The notes under the pieces are model-generated. The model had not been told where the DNA came from and did no database searches. It worked only from the letters and a program-made list of their open reading frames with translations. A DNA stretch of 64,000 nt from Kitasatospora sp. SUK 42 (lineage in GTDB: Bacteria; Actinomycetota; Actinomycetes; Streptomycetales; Streptomycetaceae). The stretch lies in assembly GCF_015776785.2 (NCBI RefSeq), contig NZ_LFMD02000003.1:769798-833797 (forward strand), read 5' to 3'. The position numbers and the translations under genes are program-made. Numbering within the stretch: position 1 is the stretch's first letter; the number at the start of each line of letters is the position of its first letter. This document shows, in pieces, positions 15,977-23,512 of this stretch.

Positions 15977-17607
15977 ACGGGCACCGGGCGGGCTCGGTCG
16001 ATGATCGCGGCGGTGTCGACGCCGGAGGGCAGGGTGCCGAAGGCGGCGCCGTGGTCCCCGCCCAGGCGGGTGGCGCAGAAGGCGTCGGCCACCGCCGGGC
16101 TGCCGTACCGGACCAGCAGCGAGCCCTGGAAGGCCAGCGCCATCGACTCGACCAGCCGGCGGGTGCGGTACTCCAGGTCGGTCACGTCGCCGAGCTGCTT
16201 GCGCAGTTCGGCGACGGCCGCGTCCAGTCGGCGGTCCGCGCCGGCGGCGGCGTCGAGTTCGCCGAGGAAGGCCTCGACGGTGTCCGGGCGCTTGGCCATG
16301 GCGCGCAGCGCGTCCAGGGCCGCGACGTTGCCGGAGCCCTCCCAGATCGACACCAGCGGCGCCTCGCGGTAGAGCCGGGGCATCCCGGACTCCTCGACGT
16401 AGCCGTTGCCGCCCAGGCACTCCAGCGCCTCGGCGGCGTGCGCCGGACCGCGCTTGCACACCCAGTACTTGGCCACCGCCAGGCCCAGCCGCCGCACCAG
16501 CGCCTCGGTCTCGTCACCGGCCAGGGCGCGGTCGGTGGTCTGGGCGAGGCGCATCGCGACGAGGGTGGCGGCCTCGGACTCCACCGTCAGGTCGGCCAGC
16601 ACGTTGCGCATCAGCGGCTGGTCGACCAGCGCCTTGCCGAACGCCCGCCGGTGCAGGGCGTGGTGGACCGCCCGGGTGGTGCCGTAGCGCATGCCGGAGG
16701 CGGCGCCGATGGTGCAGTCGAGGCGGGTCATGTTGACCATCTCGATGATGGTCTGCACCCCGCGGCCCTCCTCGCCGACCAGCCAGCCGACCGCGCCGTC
16801 GTACTCCAGCTCGGCGGAGGCGTTGGACTTGTTGCCGAGCTTGTCCTTGAGCCGCATCAGGTGCAGCCGGTTGCGGCCGCCGTCCGGGAGGACGCGCGGC
16901 AGCACGAAACAGCTGAGCCCGCCGGGGGCCTGGGCGAGCGTCAGGAAGAGGTCGGACATCGGGGCCGAGGTGAACCACTTGTGGCCGGTGAGCCGGTAGG
17001 TGCCGTCCGGCTGCGGGCTCGCGGAGGTGGTGTTGGTGCGGACGTCCGAGCCGCCCTGCTTCTCGGTCATCGACATGCCGGCGATCAGCCCGCGCTTGGT
17101 GCGCGGCTCGCGCAGCCCGTAGTCGTACTCCGTCGAGGCCAGCAACGGCTCCAGCTCCCCGGCCAGGGCGGGGTTCGCGCGCAGCGCCGGGACGGCGGCG
17201 TAGGTCATCGAGATCGGGCAGGTGTGGCCGGCCTCGACCTGGCCCCAGACGAAGAACTTGGCGGCGCGGGCGGAGTGGGCGCCGGGCCGGTCGTCCCGCC
17301 AGGGCGCGGCGTGCAGGCCGTGCGAGACGGCGGTGCGCATGAGCTCGTGCCAGTACGGGTGGAACTCGACCTCGTCGATCCGGTGGCCGAAGCGGTCGTG
17401 GGTGCGCAGCACGGGCGGGTGCTCGTTGGCGAGCCGGCCCCACTCGGCGGCCTGCTCGGACCCGGCCAGTCGGCCGAGTTCACGCAGTTCGGGCTCGGCC
17501 CAGCCGGCGTCGGCCCGGTGCAGGGCGGCGAGCAGGGCGGGGTCGGCGGCGGTGTCGTGTCCGTACGGCAGGGGCACCTGGTTGGTGACCTCATGCGTCG
17601 CTGTCAT
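15973..17607 (-). CDS. AidB-like acyl-CoA dehydrogenase family protein
   Basis: A 544-residue flavoprotein of the acyl-CoA dehydrogenase superfamily, closest by length and motifs to AidB (about 540 residues). Features are SMTEKQGGSDVRTNTT (FAD/substrate region), HKWFTSAPMSD, NMTRLDCTIGAASGMRYGTT, RRAFGKALVDQPLMRNVLAD and ALECLGGNGYVEES. E. coli AidB is induced by alkylating agents and binds DNA; it has little dehydrogenase activity. A GGAGG site precedes the ATG. It overlaps the end of the upstream TetR gene and is coupled to the downstream amidohydrolase, giving a three-gene operon. Role here: probably stress-related or small-acyl metabolism. Confidence 0.85.
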   Translation of the reverse strand: MTATHEVTNQVPLPYGHDTAADPALLAALHRADAGWAEPELRELGRLAGSEQAAEWGRLANEHPPVLRTHDRFGHRIDEVEFHPYWHELMRTAVSHGLHAAPWRDDRPGAHSARAAKFFVWGQVEAGHTCPISMTYAAVPALRANPALAGELEPLLASTEYDYGLREPRTKRGLIAGMSMTEKQGGSDVRTNTTSASPQPDGTYRLTGHKWFTSAPMSDLFLTLAQAPGGLSCFVLPRVLPDGGRNRLHLMRLKDKLGNKSNASAELEYDGAVGWLVGEEGRGVQTIIEMVNMTRLDCTIGAASGMRYGTTRAVHHALHRRAFGKALVDQPLMRNVLADLTVESEAATLVAMRLAQTTDRALAGDETEALVRRLGLAVAKYWVCKRGPAHAAEALECLGGNGYVEESGMPRLYREAPLVSIWEGSGNVAALDALRAMAKRPDTVEAFLGELDAAAGADRRLDAAVAELRKQLGDVTDLEYRTRRLVESMALAFQGSLLVRYGSPAVADAFCATRLGGDHGAAFGTLPSGVDTAAIIDRARPVPV

Positions 17608-18289
17608 CGCGTCCTCCCAGGGCACGCAGGGTGAAGGAGACCAGGGCGGGGACCACCGCAGCGGTGGCCCCCTCGCTTTCGGGTGCGCTGCTCCCGGGTG
17701 CACTGCTTCCGGGTGCGCCGCTTCCGGGTGCGCTGCTTCCGTGGACGTTGCTTCCGGGCGCGGCCGCGAGCGGTCCGGCCAGGGCCTCGCCGACCGCGCC
17801 GACCAGGGCGGCGGCGGTCAGCACCGGGTCCTGCTCGGGGAGTTCGCCCTTCGCCACGGCGGCGGCGATCTCGGTGGCGATCACGTCCCGGAACGCCCGC
17901 CGGAACACCAGGCGTTCGCCGTCCACGACCGCGTCGGCCGGCTCGACCAGCAGCGCGTACGCCAGCCGGGGCGCGCGCAGGGCGCGGGCGGCGAAGGTCT
18001 CGACCACGGCCGCGATCCGCTGCTGCGGGGTCTCCCGGCGGGCGACGGCGGCGTTCACCGCGTCGATCTCATGGGTGACCACCCGGCGGAACAGCTGCAC
18101 CGAGAGCTCGGCCTTGTTGGCGAAGTGCTGGTAGAGGCTGCCGGTGGCGATCCCGGCACGGTCCGCCACGGCGGCCATGGTGCAGCCGCCGTAGCCGCGC
18201 TCGGCGAGCAGGCCGACCGCCGACTCCAGCACCGCCTCGCGCTGGGCGTCCAGGCGGGCTTGTACGGCGGCGGTGCGTCGGTAGGCCAT
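17591..18289 (-). CDS. TetR family regulator of the AidB-like operon
   Basis: A 232-residue TetR protein: helix-turn-helix with MAAVADRAGIATGSLYQHFANK near the N terminus, followed by a ligand domain. An unusual insertion near the C terminus is a Ser/Gly/Pro/Ala repeat (GSSAPGSGAPGSSAP) encoded by a short tandem DNA repeat, then a final helix. The ATG at 18289 is preferred because upstream starts lie inside the palindrome that is its likely operator. The gene end overlaps the AidB-like start by 17 bases, so it is the first gene of an autoregulated operon. Confidence 0.82.
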   Translation of the reverse strand: MAYRRTAAVQARLDAQREAVLESAVGLLAERGYGGCTMAAVADRAGIATGSLYQHFANKAELSVQLFRRVVTHEIDAVNAAVARRETPQQRIAAVVETFAARALRAPRLAYALLVEPADAVVDGERLVFRRAFRDVIATEIAAAVAKGELPEQDPVLTAAALVGAVGEALAGPLAAAPGSNVHGSSAPGSGAPGSSAPGSSAPESEGATAAVVPALVSFTLRALGGRDDSDA

Positions 18290-18297
18290 GGAAGCAT

Positions 18298-18312
18298 TGA
18301 AGCACTGATTCA
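18298..18312. promoter_or_regulatory. Imperfect palindrome upstream of the TetR gene
   Basis: TGAAGCACTGATTCA is palindromic at 12 of 15 positions and sits 8 bases before the regulator's start codon, a typical place for an autoregulatory TetR operator. Confidence 0.5.
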
Positions 18313-18361
18313 CCGCTTCGGGGAGGGGGTGGCGCCGCCGGCCTCGCCGCTCCGAACGCGC

Positions 18362-18389
18362 GGAGGCCGCCCCGGGCGGGGCGGCCTCC
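18362..18389 (-). terminator. Stem-loop terminator of the S37 peptidase gene
   Basis: GGAGGCCGCCCC pairs with GGGGCGGCCTCC around a 4-base loop, 24 bases beyond the stop codon of the leftward peptidase gene. Confidence 0.8.
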
Positions 18390-18412
18390 TCATCGTGGGT
18401 TGCTGCCGGGTG

Positions 18413-19894
18413 CTACAGCGGGCGGCGCTCCTGCTCCAGCCGCTGACCCTCGGCGTCGAGCGGGCCGAAGGGCGGGATCGACTGCTGCGACTTGGCGAGC
18501 GAGCGGGCGGTGCCCTGGTCTCCCAGGCCGGCCCACTCCAGCACCTTGGCGGTGGCCTCCGCCGACTGCTCGGCGGGCAGCTTGCCGATGTTGGAGCCGT
18601 GGTTGCCGCCGGGCACGGTGTAGACGTAGCTGTCCTCACTGCCCCGGCCGAGGTGGAACGGCTTGGCGCCCCACGGGTCGTTGCCGCCGTAGACGTACAT
18701 GAGCCGCTCGCCCTCGCGCTTCACCCAGCGGTCGATCTCGGGCATCGCGGACCGGTTGAAGACGGTCGGGATCTCCTTCGGCACGTAGGAGCGGGCCGAG
18801 TAGAGCTCCAGGTAGTCGTAGTGCAGCTGGTCCCGCAGGTACGAGACGTCGAAGTACGGCGCGCCCAGCTCGGTGGCGGCCTGGTAGTAGTACGCGGTGT
18901 ACTTCGCCAGCGACTGGTCGCTGTTGCCGGTGATGCCGGACTGCGAGTCGTACCAGGCGTACAGCTCGTCGTCGGTCGCGGTGGCGGCCACCGGGACCTT
19001 GGCGCAGTCCGACTCCAGGCTGTACTGCCAGAACGCCCAGATCACGTCGAGCGCGCCTGCCTCGTAGGCGCGGTCCGGGGTGCCGAGGGTGTTGAAGGTC
19101 GAACCGGCCGCCTTGTTGTCCGCGATGAAGCGGGGCTCCAGGCGGTCGCGGCGCACCAGCAGCTCGCGCTGGGCGGCGTTCAGCCGGGCCCGGCACTCGG
19201 GGGTGCCGACGGTGCGGAAGAACTCGGTGTAGGCCGAGTAGTCGTAGCGGTCGGTGTTGTTCGGCGCGACGTAGGCGATCGTGCCCGCCACGTCGTCCGG
19301 GTAGAAGCGGCGGTAGAAGGTCGAGGACATGCCGCCCTTGCTGGCGCCGGTGGAGAGCCACTCCTGCTGGTAGATCCGCTTGAGCGCGGTCACCAGGGCG
19401 TGCGAGTCGGCGGCCCCCTGGCGGATGCCGGCCTTGGACCAGTCGGCCGGGTCGGGGCGCGACGGGGTGAAGAACCGGTACTCGATGGACACCTGGTTGC
19501 CGTCCACCAGCCGGGCCGGCTCGGTGCGGGACGGAGTGGTGCCCAGGGTGTAGCCGTTGGTGTAGAAGACGGTCGGGCGGTCGTAGCCGCGGTGCAGCAG
19601 GCTGAAGCGCTGCTGGAAGGTGCCCAGCCAGGGGCGGAAGTGGTCGATCGGCTGGGTGTAGGTGGCGAGGAAGTAGCGGTGGCCGGTGGTGGTCGGCTTC
19701 TCCTCGGTGATGGTCACCCCGGGGATCGCGGCCAGACGGTCCTTGATGTCGGCGTTCGGGTCGTCCGCGGGGCTCCGGCCGTGGGAGGCCCCGGCCGGAG
19801 CGGGTGCAGCCGACGCCGGGACGGCCAGGCCGCCGATCGCGAACATCGGTATCAGCAGGACGGAAACCAGCAGCCTTCTCAGCTTGGTGGTCAT
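18413..19894 (-). CDS. Secreted S37 family tripeptidyl aminopeptidase
   Basis: A 493-residue exported serine peptidase of the S37 family (prolyl tripeptidyl aminopeptidase type, known from Streptomyces). It has a signal peptide (KLRRLLVSVLLIPMFAIGGL ... ASA), an alpha/beta-hydrolase core with the nucleophile S185 in GASKGGMS, a late aspartate in YVYGGNDPWGA and histidine in PGGNHGSN. It trims tripeptides from peptides outside the cell. The ATG at 19894 follows GGAGAG; a TTG one codon earlier is possible. It lies downstream of an S1-type protease gene on the same strand but is separated by a terminator, so it has its own promoter. Confidence 0.9.
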   Translation of the reverse strand: MTTKLRRLLVSVLLIPMFAIGGLAVPASAAPAPAGASHGRSPADDPNADIKDRLAAIPGVTITEEKPTTTGHRYFLATYTQPIDHFRPWLGTFQQRFSLLHRGYDRPTVFYTNGYTLGTTPSRTEPARLVDGNQVSIEYRFFTPSRPDPADWSKAGIRQGAADSHALVTALKRIYQQEWLSTGASKGGMSSTFYRRFYPDDVAGTIAYVAPNNTDRYDYSAYTEFFRTVGTPECRARLNAAQRELLVRRDRLEPRFIADNKAAGSTFNTLGTPDRAYEAGALDVIWAFWQYSLESDCAKVPVAATATDDELYAWYDSQSGITGNSDQSLAKYTAYYYQAATELGAPYFDVSYLRDQLHYDYLELYSARSYVPKEIPTVFNRSAMPEIDRWVKREGERLMYVYGGNDPWGAKPFHLGRGSEDSYVYTVPGGNHGSNIGKLPAEQSAEATAKVLEWAGLGDQGTARSLAKSQQSIPPFGPLDAEGQRLEQERRPL

Positions 19895-19986
19895 CAACTC
19901 TCCATCTGGTCAACGGACATGACGGCCGACTCGTCGGCACGGCTCTGTGGTGCGGGTGGTGCGGAGGCCGCCCGGTGGACGACCGA

Positions 19987-20018
19987 ATGGGCCACTCGCC
20001 TGGTCGCGGGTGGCCCAT
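19987..20018 (-). terminator. Stem-loop terminator of the S1 protease gene
   Basis: ATGGGCCAC pairs with GTGGCCCAT across a 14-base loop, between the protease gene and the promoter of the S37 peptidase. Confidence 0.65.
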
Positions 20019-20077
20019 CGGGGAAGGGCGCTGGTCAGTGGGGGGGGGTCGGACTCGGTTCCGTCGACTGACGGGTG

Positions 20078-20174
20078 CGCGTTACGGGCCCGGCGTCACG
20101 GGCCCGGCGTCACCGGCCCTGCGTCACCGGCTCGGCGTTACGGGCTCGGCGTCACCGGCTCGGCGTTACGGGCG
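20078..20174. repeat. 14-bp tandem repeat at the end of the protease gene
   Basis: Seven degenerate copies of GGCGTCACCGGCTC (variants with TTAC and GGGC). The TAA stop codon of the leftward protease gene falls inside the last copy. Confidence 0.8.
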
Positions 20175-21098
20175 GGCCAGGGTGCAGCCCGGCAGGGTGA
20201 GGTCGAAGCGGTTGCCGGGGGCGAAGCAGGCGGGGATGCCGTAGGTCTCCTGGGCGTAGCCGATGCCCTGGTGCACCGTGACCGTGCCGTTCTGGTCGAC
20301 CTCGCACGGGTTGTCGAGGGTGCAGGACTCGCCGTTCTCGTTGATGGTGTTGTTCACGGCGACCAGCAGACCGGTCGAGGTGTCGACCACCGGCGAGCCG
20401 GAGGTTCCGCCGATCACGTTGCAGCCGGAGGTGTAGCGGACCGAGTCCTTGAAGGTCCAGTCGGCCTCGTTCAACTGATAGGCGAAGCCGTCGATCGAGC
20501 AGGAGTAGATCTTCTTCCAGTAACCGGAGACGACCCGGATGTCCGCGCCCTGGGTGGGGTGGGTGTCGGAGATGGTCAGCGGGGATATCCCGTACCGGGA
20601 CTTGATCGAGGCGTAGCTGGTGTTCAGCTGGTAGATCGACACATCGGTGTCGGTCATGGCGCCGTAGACCACCTTGGTGGCGCGCAGCGTGGCGAGGCCG
20701 CTGCCACTGGCGCTCAGCAGGGTGAAGGTGCGGCTGGAGGGCTGGTTGAGCACCACCTCGCCGGGGCCGGGCATGCCGGACTCCAGGCAGTGGCCGTTGG
20801 AGAGGACGAGGGCCGGGTCGCTAGCGGCCGAGCCGGGCACCCGCACCAGCGAGCCGGAGCAGTTGCTGAGCGCCACCGTCCCGGCGAAGTTGACGGTGAC
20901 TCGGGGGGCCGCCTTGAGGGCCGAGGGGTTGTCGGCGGCCTGGGCGTCGACGGGCTGGGCCTGGACGCTTCGGGCCTGGACGCCCCGGGCCCCGGCGGGG
21001 GCCGTCGGGGCGGCGGCCTGGGCCGGGAGGGCGCCGGCGAGGGCGGTGGCCCCGGCGACCAGGAGCGTGGCGAGCATGCCTATGAGCGGCTTCTTCAT
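20166..21098 (-). CDS. Secreted trypsin-like (S1) serine protease
   Basis: A 310-residue exported protease. The signal peptide is KKPLIGMLATLLVAG ... AQA, followed by a short Gln/Ala/Val propeptide-like repeat (VQARSVQAQPVDAQA). The catalytic triad is visible: His in LSNGHCLE, Asp in TDTDVSIYQL and Ser in GGTSGSPVVD; paired cysteines flank the active site. The ATG before KKPLIG has a GAGG ribosome site; an upstream in-frame start would bury the signal peptide. Acts outside the cell; the next gene downstream is also an exported peptidase. Confidence 0.88.
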   Translation of the reverse strand: MKKPLIGMLATLLVAGATALAGALPAQAAAPTAPAGARGVQARSVQAQPVDAQAADNPSALKAAPRVTVNFAGTVALSNCSGSLVRVPGSAASDPALVLSNGHCLESGMPGPGEVVLNQPSSRTFTLLSASGSGLATLRATKVVYGAMTDTDVSIYQLNTSYASIKSRYGISPLTISDTHPTQGADIRVVSGYWKKIYSCSIDGFAYQLNEADWTFKDSVRYTSGCNVIGGTSGSPVVDTSTGLLVAVNNTINENGESCTLDNPCEVDQNGTVTVHQGIGYAQETYGIPACFAPGNRFDLTLPGCTLARP

Positions 21099-21239
21099 GA
21101 GAGACCTCTCGGTGTGGGGGTCCACCAAAGCTGTCGCGGACATGACCCACTGTCAAGAGTCAAAACCAGCCCAAGAGAACACCCCTGCTCGCGACGGCAC
21201 ACCCCCACCCTCCGCCGCGCCCGCTAGCGTCGCGAGCGC

Positions 21240-21869
21240 TCAGTTCCCCCGCCAGTGGCGCCGACCGAGGCTGATCAGGCGCAGCTGAAGCCGTGCCGTG
21301 GCGGCGATCCGCCGCTCCCGGTCCGGGTCGGCCTCCTGGGCCTCCAGGAAGGCGGAGGCCGTCGACACCATGTGGTCCACGTACAACTCGGCGAGCATCC
21401 GCAGGTCCTGCTCGCTCCACCCCCGCGAGACCGGCTGGAGCGCCAGGGCGGCGCCCACCTCGGCGGCGAATCGGCCGAGTTCGGCGTCGATCGCCTCGCG
21501 CACCCGCCGGACCCCGCCGTGCCGCTCGCGCGCCAGGAAGCGCACGTGCGGCCGGTGCTCGCGGACGTGCCGCCGGATCACGTCCACCGCACGGTCGATC
21601 AGCTCCTCGGCGTCGCCGGCCTCGGCGAGCACCGAGCGGATCATGACGTGCAGGCTGGCCAGCGACTCCTCGACCAGCGCGACACCGAGCGCGGCGAGGT
21701 CCGGGAAGTGCCGGTAGAAGGCGGCCGGGGACAGCCCGGCCTCCCGGGTGACCTCGCGGACGCCCAGGCTGGCCAGGTTCTGATCGGCCAGCAGGTGCAG
21801 GCCCGCGTCCAGCAAGGCCCGCCGACTCTGCTGCTTCTGGGCCTGTCTGGCCCCTACGGTGTGACTCAC
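21240..21869 (-). CDS. TetR family regulator, FabR/DesT-like
   Basis: A 209-residue TetR protein whose recognition region (LASLGVREVTREAGLSPAAF, then YRHFPDLAALG) and C terminus (LQLRLISLGRRHW) resemble FabR-type regulators of unsaturated fatty acid synthesis. It begins with GTG; upstream codons overlap operator DNA. It is divergent from two small membrane-protein genes across a gap holding two palindromes. By analogy it may sense acyl-CoA or acyl-ACP and control membrane lipid genes, but no desaturase is adjacent, so targets beyond the neighbours are unknown. Confidence 0.78.
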   Translation of the reverse strand: MSHTVGARQAQKQQSRRALLDAGLHLLADQNLASLGVREVTREAGLSPAAFYRHFPDLAALGVALVEESLASLHVMIRSVLAEAGDAEELIDRAVDVIRRHVREHRPHVRFLARERHGGVRRVREAIDAELGRFAAEVGAALALQPVSRGWSEQDLRMLAELYVDHMVSTASAFLEAQEADPDRERRIAATARLQLRLISLGRRHWRGN

Positions 21870-21873
21870 GCCA

Positions 21874-21952
21874 TTCAGTAAACAGTCGTTTGCCGAACTT
21901 GGCCAGCCGGGCGTACAGTGAGCACCGAACTCGGTGAACATTTGTCAACCGA
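21874..21952. promoter_or_regulatory. Divergent promoter with two palindromic operators
   Basis: Operator 1 (21874-21897) has the form TTC-N3-AAAC-N4-GTTT-N3-GAA. Operator 2 (21931-21952) has the form TCGGT-N2-ACA-N2-TGT-N2-ACCGA. Between them a rightward promoter is visible: TTGCCG at 21890 and TACAGT at 21914, 18-base spacer. Operator 1 overlaps the -35 box and the regulator's own start region; operator 2 lies just after the expected transcription start. Confidence 0.6.
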
Positions 21953-21986
21953 AATCGACGCAGTCTCAAACGCGAAGGAGCCGGCC

Positions 21987-22142
21987 GTGATCCTCCTCTC
22001 CGCCCTCGTCGCCATGGGTGTCCTGATCGGCGCCGCCGCGCACACCTCCCTCCCGGTCTTCCTGACCGCCGCCGCGGCCATCACCGCCTGGCTGCTCGCC
22101 TTCGGCGCCCGCGAGGGCATCGCCCGCCTGCGGCACCGCTGA
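21987..22142 (+). CDS. Small membrane protein (51 residues)
   Basis: Starts at a GTG six bases after AAGGAG. The product is two hydrophobic helices (ILLSALVAMGVLIGAAA and FLTAAAAITAWLLAFGA) with a basic tail REGIARLRHR. A longer in-frame start at 21918 would place operator 2 in the coding region and has no ribosome site. No function known; its position opposite a FabR-like regulator suggests a membrane-lipid-linked role. Confidence 0.65.
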   Translation: MILLSALVAMGVLIGAAAHTSLPVFLTAAAAITAWLLAFGAREGIARLRHR

Positions 22143-22195
22143 CCGCAGCCGCAGGCCGACCCGCCCGTCCCTCCCATCGAGAGGACCCCACCGCC

Positions 22196-22459
22196 ATGAG
22201 CACCGTCACCGAACGTCAGGACACCGCCGAGGCCGACAACATGGCCGTCGCCTCCTTCCTCCTCGGCCTCCCGGGCCTGCTGCTCTTCAACATCGTCCTG
22301 GGCCCGATCGCCATCACCCTCGCCACGCTCGCCCTGGTCCGCGGCACCGGCCGCCGAGGCCGCGCCTTCCTCGGCCTGGCACTCGGCATCGCCTCGCTGG
22401 CAATCCTCGCCGTCACCACCGCCACCTCCCACGGCGTGCTCATCGACATCGGCTCCTGA
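22196..22459 (+). CDS. DUF4190-like small membrane protein
   Basis: An 87-residue protein: a polar N terminus (TVTERQDTAEADN), then AVASFLLGLPGLLLFNIVLG and AFLGLALGIASLAILAV as two membrane helices separated by a basic loop (GRRGRA). This matches the DUF4190 pattern (small two-helix actinobacterial proteins). A GAGGA site precedes the ATG. Probably in the same transcript as the 51-residue gene 53 bases upstream and controlled by the divergent TetR protein. Confidence 0.7.
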   Translation: MSTVTERQDTAEADNMAVASFLLGLPGLLLFNIVLGPIAITLATLALVRGTGRRGRAFLGLALGIASLAILAVTTATSHGVLIDIGS

Positions 22460-22573
22460 ACCGAGGTCAACTCCCGTACCTCCTACCGAACGGCTGATGC
22501 CGTCAACCCGGCCCGCGGCCCCGCCCCGCCACGTAGGGTGGCCACATCGGCCAGGTGAGCACAGGGGGCAGGA

Positions 22574-23461
22574 GTGGGTACCGAGATCCGCAGCGACGCA
22601 CAGCAGGCGCCTCCGGCCACCGGAACGGGCGGCCGGCTGCTCGCGGTGAGCGACCTGCACATCTCCTACCAGGAGAACCGCGAGCTGGTGCAGAAGCTCG
22701 AACCCACCCACCCCGACGACTGGCTGCTCGTCGCCGGGGACGTCGCCGAGCTCACCACCAGCATCGAGTGGGCGCTCGGCCTGCTCTCCGAACGCTTCGC
22801 CCGCGTGGTGTGGGCGCCCGGCAACCACGAGCTGTGGACCCACCCCGACGACCCGGTCCAGCTCCGCGGCGTGGCCCGCTACGACCACCTGGTGGAGCTG
22901 TGCCGCAACCTCGGCGTCATCACCCCCGAGGACCCGTACCCGGTCTGGCAGGGGGCCGGCGGCCCCGTCCGCATCGCTCCACTCTTTCTCCTGTACGACT
23001 ACTCCTTCCGTGCGCCGGGCACGACCACCAAGGAGGAGTCCCTGGCGGCCGCCTACGCGAGCGGCATCGTCTGTGCGGACGAGCGGATGATCCACCCGGA
23101 GCCGTTCCCGGACCTCGACTCCTGGTGCCGCGAGCGCGTCCGGCTGACCGAGGAGCGGCTCGCGGCCTGCGACCCGGACGTCCCGCTGGTCCTGGTCAAC
23201 CACTACCCGCTGGTCCGCCACCCCACCGAGGTCCTCTGGTACCCCGAGTTCGCCCAGTGGTGCGGCACCGAGCTCACCGCCGACTGGCACCGCCGCTTCA
23301 ACACCGCCGCGATGATCTACGGCCACCTGCACATCCCGCGCAAGACCAGCTACGACGGCGTCCCGTTCGAGGAGGTCTCGCTCGGCTACCCGCGCGAGTG
23401 GCGCAAGCGCGGGCTGCCGGACCCGCTCCTGCGGGAGGTGCTCCCGCAGGCCGCGGGCTGA
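22574..23461 (+). CDS. Metallophosphoesterase
   Basis: A 295-residue calcineurin-like phosphoesterase. The metal-binding motifs are in order: SDLHIS, AGDVAE, GNHELW, VNHYPL and YGHLHIP. Substrate unknown (phosphomonoester, diester or nucleotide). It starts with GTG next to GGGGGCAGGA. In many Streptomyces a phosphoesterase of this kind sits beside a phosphopantetheinyl transferase, as far as I recall; here that gene is some 12 kb away and the neighbour is instead a convergent ABC permease gene. Confidence 0.85.
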   Translation: MGTEIRSDAQQAPPATGTGGRLLAVSDLHISYQENRELVQKLEPTHPDDWLLVAGDVAELTTSIEWALGLLSERFARVVWAPGNHELWTHPDDPVQLRGVARYDHLVELCRNLGVITPEDPYPVWQGAGGPVRIAPLFLLYDYSFRAPGTTTKEESLAAAYASGIVCADERMIHPEPFPDLDSWCRERVRLTEERLAACDPDVPLVLVNHYPLVRHPTEVLWYPEFAQWCGTELTADWHRRFNTAAMIYGHLHIPRKTSYDGVPFEEVSLGYPREWRKRGLPDPLLREVLPQAAG

Positions 23462-23512
23462 CCGGCCCCACCCCCTTCCCCTCTCCACACCCTCCTCTCC
23501 ACGCCGCCGTCC

